Positions 52,220 to 61,238 of a stretch of 64,000 nt of DNA are shown piece by piece (position 1 is the stretch's first letter; every line of letters begins with the position of its first letter). The stretch covers positions 1 to 64,000 of the forward strand of contig JALSHV010000014.1 in assembly GCA_026981975.1 (NCBI GenBank), read 5' to 3'. The notes under the pieces were generated by a model. The model ran no database searches, was not told the DNA's origin, and saw nothing but the letters and a program-made list of their open reading frames with translations. The position numbers and the translations under genes were made by a program. Source of the DNA: Aquificaceae bacterium. GTDB lineage: Bacteria; Aquificota; Aquificia; Aquificales; Aquificaceae.

Positions 52220-52867
52220 ATGAAGCACTTCTACGAATCTTTTTCCCACACTGAAAGGCTCAATCGGCAAAGAGGTTTCACGCTGATTGAGCTGTTGGTA
52301 GTCATTGCTATAATTGCTATTCTGGCAGCCATTGCAATTCCGCAGTTCGCAAAGTATAGAATGCGGGCTTTTAACAGCGCTGCGGAATCGGACTTGAGAA
52401 ATCTCGCAACAGCTCAAGAAGCTCTTTTTGCGGAGAATATGATTTACGGTATAACTGAAGACGGTAATACACTGCCTGGATCTGGAACAACTGGAGGAAA
52501 CGGAGCCATAGTAGATGGTCCAGTTCCCGCAGCAACGGAAACACAGGCAGGAGCGTTGATAACCGCGACTATCCCCGGCGCAGCACAAAACGTTGGTATA
52601 GGTATAGCGGTTAGTAATAACGTTGACATTCAGGCTAATACACCGGCAAATGATCTGAGCAACTACGTAGCAATAGCTCACCACAATCAAGGAGATACTG
52701 CATACGGTAAGGATTCAGACTCTACTGCCATATACAGGTGTAAAGACGACGCTTTTGTGGGAGATGCTGCCGCAAGTTTACCAGTAGCAGCGCCAGCACC
52801 TATTGCCAACTCCGACGATTTCAACGGAGTGAACTGTGGTGGAGATCTTGGTTGGGTAGCTCAGTAA
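52220..52867 (+). CDS. Type IV prepilin-like major pilin
   Basis: Protein of 215 residues with the type III signal: after a 19-residue leader ending NRQRG comes FTLIELLVVIAIIAILAAIA, including the +5 glutamate, so PilD-type peptidase would cut before F20. The rest is a globular, Ala/Gly/Thr-rich pilin head with two late cysteines (YRCKDD and VNCGGD) that probably form the C-terminal disulphide loop. ATG 52220 is chosen for its GGGAGG 8 nt upstream rather than the in-frame start at 52190. A terminator follows directly, so it is transcribed alone, as expected of a major pilin. Confidence 0.93.
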   Translation: MKHFYESFSHTERLNRQRGFTLIELLVVIAIIAILAAIAIPQFAKYRMRAFNSAAESDLRNLATAQEALFAENMIYGITEDGNTLPGSGTTGGNGAIVDGPVPAATETQAGALITATIPGAAQNVGIGIAVSNNVDIQANTPANDLSNYVAIAHHNQGDTAYGKDSDSTAIYRCKDDAFVGDAAASLPVAAPAPIANSDDFNGVNCGGDLGWVAQ

Positions 52868-52874
52868 TTTAACT

Positions 52875-52891
52875 GCCCCCTTTGCGGGGGC
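52875..52891 (+). terminator. Intrinsic terminator after prepilin
   Basis: GCCCCC, loop TTTGC, GGGGGC, then TTTGATT: a 6-bp GC stem with a short T-rich tail, 7 nt after the prepilin stop. Confidence 0.8.
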
Positions 52892-52911
52892 TTTGATTAA
52901 AATTCTAATTG

Positions 52912-54216
52912 ATGTCTCTTTACGATCTGATTATAAAAGGTGTTCTCATTGCGCAAGGAAACCGAATAGCAGATATAGCTATTAGTGATGGAGTAATAAA
53001 AAAGATAGAACCAGATATAAAAGAAGAGGCAAAAGAGAAAATCTCAGGAAAGGGTAAGCTTGTTATACCAGCTTTTGCCAACATGCACACTCATGTGCCT
53101 ATGACTCTCTTCAGAGGCTTAGGAGCTGATCTTCCCCTTATGGATTGGCTTCAAAAGATTATCTGGCCCCTTGAAAAAGAATTTGTTTCCCCTGATTTTG
53201 TGAAAATCGGAACAGAGCTGGGTGTTCTTGAGATGATCAAATCAGGAACAACTCTTTTTATAGATATGTATTTTTTTGAAGAAATGGTGGGAGAAGTGGT
53301 GGAATCCGCTGGTATAAGAGCGGGTTTAGGTTTCGGAATTTTGGACTTTCCTACAAAAGTTGCTAAAACACCAGATGAATATATAAAAAAAGCAAAGAAA
53401 TTTGCTGAAAATATAAAAGATCATAAAAACGTGTTTCCGGTTATCTGCCCTCATGCACCCTATACTTGCTCAAAAAACACCTTACTAAAAGCGAAAGAGC
53501 TTGCTCAAGAGTTGAATTTATTGATTCACATACACGTAGCAGAAACACAAACTGAAGTGGAAAGGATAAGGGAAGAGTTCGGGAAAACACCTGTAAGGTA
53601 TCTTAACGATATAGGTTTTCTCGGTGAAAATGTTCTTTGCGCTCATATGGTATGGCTTGACGCAGAAGAGATAGACATAGTAAAGGAAACAAATACCGCA
53701 GTGGTTCACTGTCCGGAAAGCAATCTTAAGTTAGCTTCCGGTATAGCACCTGTGCCGGCTTACTTGGGAAAAAACCTTAGGATTACCTTAGGAACAGACG
53801 GCTCCGCTTCTAATGATAACCTTGACATGATGGAAGAAATGGCAACAATGGCAAAGCTTCACAAGGGAACATCTATGAATACGTCCGCTATAGACGCAAC
53901 AACCGCTTTAAAAATAGCCACGGAAAACGGTTTTTCCTGTGCCGGTATAAAGGCAGGGAGAATTGAAGAAGGATATGAAGCGGATTTAATACTGATAGAT
54001 ACTGATTGTCCCCATCTTACACCTTTATACGATCCCGTAGCTCAAGTGGTATATTCTGCAAGATCGTCGGATATAGATACAGTAATATGCAAAGGAAAGG
54101 TAATAATGGAAAATAAAGAGGTTAAAACCTTAGATGAAGAAAGAATTCTAAGAGAAGCTCAAACATGGGGAGATAAAATTAAGAATTTCATTACAAAGCA
54201 TTTCACAAGGGATTAA
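52912..54216 (+). CDS. mtaD: MTA/SAH deaminase-type amidohydrolase
   Basis: Metal-dependent amidohydrolase of 434 residues. ANMHTHVPM (H-x-H), CPHAPYTCS, HIHVAET and GTDGSASNDNLDM match the MtaD group that deaminates methylthioadenosine and S-adenosylhomocysteine. Chlorohydrolase-like relatives share these motifs, so the exact substrate is inferred. ATG 52912 is preferred to the TTG just before it. The end overlaps the response-regulator-like gene by 14 nt. Confidence 0.88.
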   Translation: MSLYDLIIKGVLIAQGNRIADIAISDGVIKKIEPDIKEEAKEKISGKGKLVIPAFANMHTHVPMTLFRGLGADLPLMDWLQKIIWPLEKEFVSPDFVKIGTELGVLEMIKSGTTLFIDMYFFEEMVGEVVESAGIRAGLGFGILDFPTKVAKTPDEYIKKAKKFAENIKDHKNVFPVICPHAPYTCSKNTLLKAKELAQELNLLIHIHVAETQTEVERIREEFGKTPVRYLNDIGFLGENVLCAHMVWLDAEEIDIVKETNTAVVHCPESNLKLASGIAPVPAYLGKNLRITLGTDGSASNDNLDMMEEMATMAKLHKGTSMNTSAIDATTALKIATENGFSCAGIKAGRIEEGYEADLILIDTDCPHLTPLYDPVAQVVYSARSSDIDTVICKGKVIMENKEVKTLDEERILREAQTWGDKIKNFITKHFTRD

Positions 54217-55861
54217 TAAAAACCTCCGCTTTGTCCAATTCTCTAAGGACTCCGACTATTGTGGAGGGCTTTATACCCGGCACCGTGACAAGAGCGTTTA
54301 ACAAAAGCTCTACTGTGAAAGGAGGTTCAACGTAAAGATCCGTAACTTTTCCGCCTTCAACTGTTGAAAATCTACCGAGATCCTCCGCAAATTTATCCGC
54401 AATATTTTTCTCTTCATTGTTCATTACATAAATAAGCGCTTTGTTCAAAATCTCTAATGCATATTCCCTGCGAGATACGGGCATAAAATCAAGACCAGTC
54501 TTTATATCTCTCAAAGTATTAACCGTATCTACAAAATCACTATAAGGAAGCCCGTATCTGGGAAGAACCGTAGAAACCTTCACATCGGCAAACCTGTTCA
54601 TAAGGGAGTTTAAAACATCTCCACAAGGCATGTATATTCTGTGATACAGCCTTATTTCCTCTTTTAGATTTGTAGATTTTTCGTTAAAAAGAGAACTGAA
54701 AAGTTCTGGAGTGAACAGATATCCTGTTTCCTCTTCATAGAGACAAAATCCCCCTACGGAAGGTGAAAAGTTGACAGGTATAAAACGGAGTCTGTGTCCC
54801 GTAGCAATGGTTACATTATAAGAGGGAAAATCTTCAAAAGTTCTTATCCTGCCGGATTTACAACCTGATTCTGAAAGACATCTTTTAACGGAGTAATCGG
54901 TAATAAACTGAACCTTGGTTTTCTGCTCGGAAAGGATAAAAGTGTTGTAAAGGCTGGCAAGTTCTCCTGTAAGGAGTATAACTGCGTCTAAGCTTTCCAA
55001 ACTGAAAAGAGTATCTTCTACAAGATTTCTTACACTGCTCCACTCATCAAGAGTTCCTATGTTTATTAAAAGAGCAACTCTTTTGTCCCTTCCTTCGTAT
55101 ATCCTCAGATACACATTCTTTAAAAGAACGGGAACCGAAGCGAACTTTGATACTCTGTAGAGATTTTCTTCTACTTCTTCAACAGGTTTGAACTCTTTGA
55201 GAACCTTCTCCCCTTCTGAAAGAACCACACGTATAGGTTTGGCTTTTTCTATAAGATTTTGAATAAAATCCTTGGTGTCTTTAAATCTCTGCTCCAATTC
55301 GATTTCTTCGTAATCCTTTACGTTTACAGAAACACTCTCAGATTCCAGAATGCTGAGAATTCCATCAAGAGTGCAGTCCAAACCCAAGATTTTTCCTTCA
55401 TACATCAGTATATTACAATCGGTGCTGTCCGATACTTCCACTAAAACCGTTTTTTTGCTGTTAGAAAGCTTAATAAGGGTATTAAGCAATCCGAGTTGAG
55501 AAGCTTCTTCTGGACCTAATTTGTGTAAGTAGCTTAATCTGTTCAGAAGTTCCAAAGGGTTAAAGGGTTTTCTTATAAAATTAAGTTCGGAAAATCCTAC
55601 ACTTCTGAGTTTTCTTTCTTCCTCTTCTCTGTCTATGAAGAAAAAAGGTAATGCTATTTTATCCTCTTTCCACGCATTGAGCCATGCCTTTACGTCCGCG
55701 TGATTTATCATGACAATGTCTACATCTGTAGAATATATGAGATCAGAGAACATTTTCTCATTAGCAGCTATAAGTAGCTTGTGTCCCGTTACATTGAAGA
55801 TATCTCCTAAGAGGGGAAATATTTCCCTATCTTTGTCAAGCAGAAGTGCTTTTACAGCCAT
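54203..55861 (-). CDS. Receiver-like protein with degenerate diiron (ODP) domain
   Basis: Protein of 552 residues. Residues 1-115 look like a receiver domain (ALLLDKDREI; the phospho-acceptor region reads VMINHAD, without a clear aspartate at the usual place); 120-190 resembles DUF4388; about 250-440 has the metallo-beta-lactamase layout of ODP/flavodiiron proteins, best seen in ATGHRLRFIPV followed by YEEETGYLFTPELF. The iron ligands appear lost: LTGELAS for the HxHxDH region, NFSPSV where a histidine is expected, and TPELF where SxDLF is expected. Likely a structural or signalling remnant. It overlaps the 83-residue gene by one nucleotide. Confidence 0.72.
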   Translation of the reverse strand: MAVKALLLDKDREIFPLLGDIFNVTGHKLLIAANEKMFSDLIYSTDVDIVMINHADVKAWLNAWKEDKIALPFFFIDREEEERKLRSVGFSELNFIRKPFNPLELLNRLSYLHKLGPEEASQLGLLNTLIKLSNSKKTVLVEVSDSTDCNILMYEGKILGLDCTLDGILSILESESVSVNVKDYEEIELEQRFKDTKDFIQNLIEKAKPIRVVLSEGEKVLKEFKPVEEVEENLYRVSKFASVPVLLKNVYLRIYEGRDKRVALLINIGTLDEWSSVRNLVEDTLFSLESLDAVILLTGELASLYNTFILSEQKTKVQFITDYSVKRCLSESGCKSGRIRTFEDFPSYNVTIATGHRLRFIPVNFSPSVGGFCLYEEETGYLFTPELFSSLFNEKSTNLKEEIRLYHRIYMPCGDVLNSLMNRFADVKVSTVLPRYGLPYSDFVDTVNTLRDIKTGLDFMPVSRREYALEILNKALIYVMNNEEKNIADKFAEDLGRFSTVEGGKVTDLYVEPPFTVELLLNALVTVPGIKPSTIVGVLRELDKAEVFINPL

Positions 55862-56112
55862 TACTCTATCTCCTTCTTCTTTGCAGCTGTTTCAAGTAGA
55901 TTCAGCTGTTCTCTAAGGGTGTTAATTGATTGGATAACCATAAAAAAGGAATGTTCTACTTTAAGCAAAGCTGATTGAAAAGAAGGTTCATCGCTTAAAA
56001 GACGCAGTTCTCTGAATTTTCTGTAAAACTCATCAATTTCTGTTCCCCACTCTAATAAACGAATAACCACTTCCCTTGAAAGCTTTAAAGCTTCCTCTTT
56101 GCTTTTTGCCAT
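55861..56112 (-). CDS. Small helical protein, unknown
   Basis: Protein of 83 residues, helical, with a C-terminal stretch (INTLREQLNLLETAAKKKE) likely to form a coiled coil. Its stop shares one nucleotide with the start of the receiver-like gene, suggesting a working pair. No family recognised. Confidence 0.7.
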   Translation of the reverse strand: MAKSKEEALKLSREVVIRLLEWGTEIDEFYRKFRELRLLSDEPSFQSALLKVEHSFFMVIQSINTLREQLNLLETAAKKKEIE

Positions 56113-56133
56113 TCCTTCCCCCTAAGGTAAAAT

Positions 56134-57228
56134 TTATTTGCCCGATTTTTCTATAGCCACTTCTCCTCCCATACCTATTCTGAGTAAGTCCTTGTTCCCT
56201 TTAACGATTTTAACCTTAAGAGGAATTCTCTGAACCACTTTTGTAAACTCGCCGGCGGTTATATCTCTCGGAATAAGGGCAAATTTAGACGCTACCGCTC
56301 TTCCTATTTCTTCCACTACTCCTTCAAACTTCTCATCGGGAAAGGCGTCTATTTTTATGAAAACCCTGTTACCTTCCTTTACACCACGGAGTTTGGTTTC
56401 CTCCAATAAGACAAGTAAATAAATATCCTTAGGATCGTAAAGAGCATAGACAAATTGTCCCTGCCTTATTACCTCTCCTACACTTACGAACCTCTTAAGC
56501 ACATAGCCTTCTACAGGGCTTTTAAGGATTGTTTCCTCTATCATATTTCTTAAATCTTCCTCCTTTTTCTCAAGAGCTTCCAATTCCTTTTTAAGAGCTT
56601 CGGTTTTTTTATCCAATTCCCTTAACTGCTCCAGCTTTGCTAAAAGCACATCTCTCTCTTTAAGAGCTATTTTGTAATTCATTTTAAGACTTTCTTTTTT
56701 TCTCCTGAGAACTTTAAGCTCTGTTTCAACTTTTTCAAATTCTCTTAAAGGAATAACTCCTTTTTTGTGTAAATCTTCCAAGCGCCTTTTATCTCTTGAA
56801 AGCTGATCTATCTTAGCTGAAAGAGCTTCTATCTCCTTAGCGAGAGCTAAAGAGTTCATGCGGGCGATTTCAATTCTCCCAAGGATCTCCTTCTTTAAGG
56901 TTCTTTTTTTCTCTATTAGAGCTTCTATTTCTTTTTGCAGACGCTCTTTGTGTTTTTCTATCTCTTGCAGTTTTAGCTTTAAATCTCTGTCTTCAATTTT
57001 GGCAAGAGGTTCTCCTTTTCTAACTCTTTCTCCTTCTTCTTTAAAGAGTTTCACTATACGACCGTTCAGTCTTTTATAGGCTACTTTTGTGAAAGAATCA
57101 CTTTCCACAAAAACTGCGTTGGTTATAGCATGTGTAATTCTGTAGTGTATCCATTTTCCTCCAATTACAGAAAGCACTGCACCAACACCGAGAAAAAGGA
57201 AAAGTCCTAAGATTCTAAAACGCTTCAT
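56134..57228 (-). CDS. HlyD-family membrane fusion protein
   Basis: Periplasmic adaptor of 364 residues, EmrA/HlyD-like. An N-terminal membrane anchor (about 7-26) leads to a half-lipoyl segment (RLNGRIVKLFKEEGERVRKG), a long coiled-coil hairpin (about 75-240), the second half-lipoyl (TILKSPVEGYVLKRFVSVGE) and a beta-barrel domain. It overlaps tolC-like by 14 nt. It would join an inner-membrane pump to the outer-membrane channel; no pump gene is adjacent. Confidence 0.9.
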   Translation of the reverse strand: MKRFRILGLFLFLGVGAVLSVIGGKWIHYRITHAITNAVFVESDSFTKVAYKRLNGRIVKLFKEEGERVRKGEPLAKIEDRDLKLKLQEIEKHKERLQKEIEALIEKKRTLKKEILGRIEIARMNSLALAKEIEALSAKIDQLSRDKRRLEDLHKKGVIPLREFEKVETELKVLRRKKESLKMNYKIALKERDVLLAKLEQLRELDKKTEALKKELEALEKKEEDLRNMIEETILKSPVEGYVLKRFVSVGEVIRQGQFVYALYDPKDIYLLVLLEETKLRGVKEGNRVFIKIDAFPDEKFEGVVEEIGRAVASKFALIPRDITAGEFTKVVQRIPLKVKIVKGNKDLLRIGMGGEVAIEKSGK

Positions 57229-58489
57229 ACCCTACAACCTTATTAAGTTTAAACACTTTCAAAATCAACTCATAACGGTTCATCTTGAGGGTTCTCTCCG
57301 CCGTTGTAAGGTAGCTCTGAGCGTCAAGAATTTCCCTGTTTGTTCCCAAACCTGCCTTATACTTCTCCTTTGCTATTCTCAAGTGTTCTTTCGCCGATTT
57401 GAGTTGTTCTTCCGCTAACTTTATTTTCACTTTTACAGCTTTTATATCTTCAAGGACTGTTTTCAGTTCAAGAAGTGTTCTTCTTCGGGTTTCTTTATAC
57501 CTTTCAATGGCTTGCCTGTAAATTAGACGGCTTATTTCAAGAGATCGGAATCTTCTAAAACCGCTGAACAAGTTCCAGTGCAAAGCTAAGGAAACCGCAT
57601 ATCTGTCTTTCGGAAATAGATCTGACTCTTCCGTCCTTTGAAAGAAAGCGGATAAGATCAAACGAGGAAAAAAGTAAGAACGCGCTAAATCTATTGATTT
57701 TTCAGCTACGGTGATTTGCTGATTCAGATAAAGCAGAAGAGGTTTTTTCTCCACACGAGAAAAAGTTTGCTCAATTTCTTCATAGGAGATTTCTTTGTAA
57801 TCGGTAAGTTCCTCCACTTCATTAACCTTTTCTCCTATTAAATAGGAAAGATAATTTAAAGCTTTCTTATAATCAGCCTTAGCGGAAGCTAACTTTTCTC
57901 TTGCTTCGTATAACTTTACGTTTGTCTCAAGTATATCTTTGTAAGCTACTACACCTTCTCTGTAAAGCTCCTTTACATCTTCAAGATGGGCTTTTATACT
58001 CTGTATATTTTTTTCATGAATTTCTACCGCAGCTTTCGCCATTAGGGCTTTTACATAGGCTTCTCTTACTTTGTAGAGTATTTGCTGCTTTTTCTCTTCC
58101 ACCAAGTATTTGTAAGATTTCTCTGTGATTTTTTTGATCTCGTATTCTTCAATGGAAGAAGGATTGTAAATTTCCTGAAGAATCTGGAGAGTGAACTTAG
58201 GATAGCTTTCACGTTGAAATACAAACTCCCGAGGCGGAAAAGAGGGAAAGTTGAAGGCAAAGCTTTGCTTTTTGGAGAGAGTGTAAGATACTTCTATATC
58301 CGCACGTGGAAGGAATCTGCCAAAGTGTTCAAGTTTTTCAAGATGTTTCTTATCCAATTCTATCATCTCTATTTTCAACTGCTCAAAGTTCTCCAACGCT
58401 TTTCTTTCAGCTGTTTTAAGTGATATGCCGAAAGACAGAGAAAGAAATACTAAGAGAAAACACCAACTTCCTTTAAAACTTCTATCCAT
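57215..58489 (-). CDS. TolC-family outer-membrane efflux protein
   Basis: Outer-membrane channel protein of 424 residues with signal peptide (about 1-22) and two OEP repeats, each with long helices (HLEDVKELYREGVVAYKDIL and HLRIAKEKYKAGLGTNREIL are equivalent). It overlaps the TetR gene by 40 nt upstream and the HlyD gene by 14 nt downstream, forming one operon. Confidence 0.92.
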   Translation of the reverse strand: MDRSFKGSWCFLLVFLSLSFGISLKTAERKALENFEQLKIEMIELDKKHLEKLEHFGRFLPRADIEVSYTLSKKQSFAFNFPSFPPREFVFQRESYPKFTLQILQEIYNPSSIEEYEIKKITEKSYKYLVEEKKQQILYKVREAYVKALMAKAAVEIHEKNIQSIKAHLEDVKELYREGVVAYKDILETNVKLYEAREKLASAKADYKKALNYLSYLIGEKVNEVEELTDYKEISYEEIEQTFSRVEKKPLLLYLNQQITVAEKSIDLARSYFFPRLILSAFFQRTEESDLFPKDRYAVSLALHWNLFSGFRRFRSLEISRLIYRQAIERYKETRRRTLLELKTVLEDIKAVKVKIKLAEEQLKSAKEHLRIAKEKYKAGLGTNREILDAQSYLTTAERTLKMNRYELILKVFKLNKVVGYEAF

Positions 58490-59004
58490 TTTGATGAAAC
58501 CTCTTTGTTGCTTAGTATCAGCATTTCTATAAAATGACGGGCTGTTCCTAAGAGAATATGAGCTTTTATCTCGCTTTTTGACAGTCCTAAGAGTTCAAGG
58601 GATTCCTGAGTCTTTCTTAAGAAGATTTCCTTACTCTCCTTGTAAAATTTTTGAAATTCTGCACTTGTGCATATAGCTTCAAAAAATAAGATCTTTGCAA
58701 GTTCCCTCTCCTTTATCATGAGATCAAAGGTTCTTAGGAAAAGCAAAACTTTTCCTTGTTCTGAATTTCCTTCCCTTATAAGGGATATCCCATTTTCCAT
58801 AAGGGATAGAAGTTCTTCTTTGACGGTTTCCAGAAGGCTGAGAAGGAACTTTTCCTTACTTTCAAAGTAGAGATAAAAAGTGCCGTGAGCAAGTCCCGCT
58901 TTTTCTGTTATATCGGAAACCCTTGCACAGTGAAAGCCTTTTTCATAAATAACTTTTTTTCCTGCTTCTACCAGTTTTTCTCTGGTTTTTTGTGACTGAC
59001 TCAT
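58450..59004 (-). CDS. TetR-family transcriptional regulator
   Basis: Regulator of 184 residues. The N-terminal helix-turn-helix is clear: TREKLVEAGKKVIYEKGF then VSDITEKAGLAHGTFYLYF. The ligand domain follows. It heads the TetR-TolC-HlyD operon and most likely represses it in response to a toxic compound. TATTAT (59012-59017) lies 7 bp before the ATG and no ribosome binding site is seen. It starts 26 nt after the fliF stop. Confidence 0.93.
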   Translation of the reverse strand: MSQSQKTREKLVEAGKKVIYEKGFHCARVSDITEKAGLAHGTFYLYFESKEKFLLSLLETVKEELLSLMENGISLIREGNSEQGKVLLFLRTFDLMIKERELAKILFFEAICTSAEFQKFYKESKEIFLRKTQESLELLGLSKSEIKAHILLGTARHFIEMLILSNKEVSSKWIEVLKEVGVFS

Positions 59005-59011
59005 CAGTTAG

Positions 59012-59017
59012 ATAATA
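59012..59017 (-). promoter_or_regulatory. -10-like box 7 bp before TetR gene
   Basis: TATTAT on the minus strand ends 7 bp from the ATG. The overlapping TATATT (59014-59019) is 9 bp away. No palindromic TetR operator is evident in the 26-bp gap. Confidence 0.3.
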
Positions 59018-59030
59018 TACCAGAAAAAGA

Positions 59031-60539
59031 TTACTCTTCTCTGAGCCAGATTTTTAAAAGAGCTGCTACCTTTTTGGGTTCCTTACGGGCTACTTCTGTA
59101 ACTGTTTTGACAGCTGCTATTTCTTTGGCGGTTTCTCTGAGTGCCTCCGCACCTACAATAGCGGGTATTTCCTCCTTAGGAGGTGGAGCTTCTACAGGGA
59201 CGGGTTTGGGCTTTCTTCTTAAAAAGCGAATAAGGGTAAACAAAAGCAGTAGGGTTATAACCGCTCCCACTACCACTGGAATTAGAAGTTTTTTCCACAG
59301 CGGTTGCGGAGGAATTTCTTCCGTTATCGGAGACGGTTTTTCAAAGGGAATTGCTACAACGGAAAGAGTATCACCTCTGGTAGGATTCAACCCAGCGGAG
59401 GCGAAAACTATCTTTTCTACTTTTTCCGTATCAATATTCTTTAATGAGCTGTTAACTATAACTCCTACGCTTATGCGTTTTATCTTAAGAGTAGGATCTA
59501 CAGAAACTATTTCTTTTTTACTGACTTCGTAATTTGTAATGGTTTCTTTTTTTTCCGTAAGAGTTCCTGTCTGCCCTTGCACAGCACCAGTAGCGGGGGG
59601 GATATTAGCGGTTGCACCCGGCACACCGCCCGGTGCTATTCCTGTAACTTTTTCCTTTTTCTTTTGCTCACTTACAACAGCTGTTTTATCGGGATCGTAT
59701 ATTTCTTCCCTTTTTTGAATTTTGGAAAAATCCAATTCCGCTGAAACCCTAACCTTTACATTACCAACCCCAAAGGCGGATTCCAAAGCACTTTGGATTT
59801 TCCTTTCAAGCCGTCTTTCAAAGTCCGATCTTATCCTTAGCTGTTTATCGGAAACAGCTTCTTCGCCTTCTTCAAGAGCGGCGGTAAGATTTCTTCCTTT
59901 GTCGTCTATGACTACCACGTTTTCAGGTTTGAGATTCTCCACACTGGCAGCTACTAAATTTCTTATAGCTGATACCTGTTGAGGACTCAAATCAGCACCC
60001 GCTTTAAGCTTTACAAAAACAGAGGCACTTGGTTCTTTTTCATCTCTTAGGAATAAAGACTTCTCCGGTAGAGCAATGTGAACTCTTGCATCTTCTATAC
60101 TACGAAAACGCAGAATTGTCCTTACAAGTTCTCCTTCCAAGGCTCTTTTGAAATTAACCCTCTGTTGAAACTCGGAAATACCTATTCCGCTTTTATCAAA
60201 CAGCTCGTAACCTATAATTCCTTTACTGGGAATACCTTTTGCTGCAAGCTTGAGTCTTATATCTCTTAACTCGTTTTCCGGAACCAGCACTGTTCTTCCG
60301 TCTCTTCCTATTTTGTAAGAAATTCCTTCTTTATCAAGCTCCGTCAGTATTGCGTTCATATCTTCAGGGCTTAATCCCGTGTAAAGAACAGAGTATTCGG
60401 GCTTGAGTCCGTAAAGAAGTAAAGTTATTAACAGGGATATAAGAACAGCAGGACCTATTACAATAAGGATTTTTTGGGAAAGCGGAAGGTTTGCAAATCT
60501 TTCCTGAAGATTTTTAAGAAACTCTTTCAGGTCAGCCAT
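59031..60539 (-). CDS. fliF: Flagellar MS-ring protein FliF
   Basis: Basal-body protein of 502 residues, a little short for the family. Membrane helices lie at about 24-45 and 420-440. The periplasmic region has the YscJ/FliF motif GLSPEDMNAI and VHIALPEKSLF, and a Gly/Ala/Pro-rich insert with PGGVPGATAN. The C-terminal KKVAALLKIWLREE is the FliG-binding tail. It follows fliE by one nucleotide. Confidence 0.96.
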   Translation of the reverse strand: MADLKEFLKNLQERFANLPLSQKILIVIGPAVLISLLITLLLYGLKPEYSVLYTGLSPEDMNAILTELDKEGISYKIGRDGRTVLVPENELRDIRLKLAAKGIPSKGIIGYELFDKSGIGISEFQQRVNFKRALEGELVRTILRFRSIEDARVHIALPEKSLFLRDEKEPSASVFVKLKAGADLSPQQVSAIRNLVAASVENLKPENVVVIDDKGRNLTAALEEGEEAVSDKQLRIRSDFERRLERKIQSALESAFGVGNVKVRVSAELDFSKIQKREEIYDPDKTAVVSEQKKKEKVTGIAPGGVPGATANIPPATGAVQGQTGTLTEKKETITNYEVSKKEIVSVDPTLKIKRISVGVIVNSSLKNIDTEKVEKIVFASAGLNPTRGDTLSVVAIPFEKPSPITEEIPPQPLWKKLLIPVVVGAVITLLLLFTLIRFLRRKPKPVPVEAPPPKEEIPAIVGAEALRETAKEIAAVKTVTEVARKEPKKVAALLKIWLREE

Positions 60540-60540
60540 C

Positions 60541-60834
60541 TTACACTTGCATTCTCATGAGTTCCTGATAACCCTCCAGCAACTTGTTACGGATTTCAAT
60601 AAGAAGGTTAAGAGCTACTCCCGCTTTTTCAAATTCTATAACCATTCTGTGAAGGGGAATATCCTCTCCCCTGAGAACTGCTTCCCTTATTTCCTTAGCC
60701 TTCCCCTGCTGAGCGTTAACCCACTCTAAGAATTCTTTAAGGGTATTTGCAAAATCCTGTGCAGATTCTACTTTCTTTCCTTTTTCCTTTAAAAAGTTTT
60801 CAAATAAAGGTAAATTTATATTACCTATCTCCAT
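60541..60834 (-). CDS. fliE: Flagellar hook-basal body protein FliE
   Basis: Rod-MS ring junction protein of 97 residues. The C-terminal VALNLLIEIRNKLLEGYQEL is typical of FliE (LxLxvxvRNKxxeAYQEi). It overlaps flgC by 10 nt and lies directly before fliF, the common flgBC-fliEF order. Confidence 0.94.
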   Translation of the reverse strand: MEIGNINLPLFENFLKEKGKKVESAQDFANTLKEFLEWVNAQQGKAKEIREAVLRGEDIPLHRMVIEFEKAGVALNLLIEIRNKLLEGYQELMRMQV

Positions 60835-61238
60835 AGCTCTATTACTCTGTTTGCCATTTCCTTAGTCATATTAAAAGCGTTTAAATTAGCTTCATAGCTT
60901 CTAACAGCGGATATCATATCAACCATTTCCCTTGCAAGATCTACGTTAGGAAGCTGAACAAAACCATTAGCGTCCGCTCTTGGATTTTCAGGATCGTAAA
61001 TTAATCTAAAGGGTGCATCTGATTCTCTAATAGCTTCTACGGAAACGGGGATTTCCCCTTTATCTACTCTTTTGGGATCATAGACCGCTCTGAATACTAC
61101 TTCCAGTTTTCTAAAGGGTTCTCCAGTGTTTTTATAAGATTCGTAATTTGCAAGATTAGAAGCTATAGTGTTCATTCTTATACGCTGAGCATACATACCG
61201 GAGGCGCTTATTTCAAAAGCACGAAATAGATCGTTCAT
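60825..61238 (-). CDS. flgC: Flagellar basal-body rod protein FlgC
   Basis: Proximal rod protein of 137 residues. The N terminus FRAFEISASGMYAQRIRMNTIASNLAN is the rod-family signature (broken here for length: ISASGMYAQ, MNTIASNLAN), and the C terminus NVDLAREMVDMISAVRSYEA is typical of FlgC. It overlaps flgB by 4 nt. Confidence 0.95.
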   Translation of the reverse strand: MNDLFRAFEISASGMYAQRIRMNTIASNLANYESYKNTGEPFRKLEVVFRAVYDPKRVDKGEIPVSVEAIRESDAPFRLIYDPENPRADANGFVQLPNVDLAREMVDMISAVRSYEANLNAFNMTKEMANRVIELWR

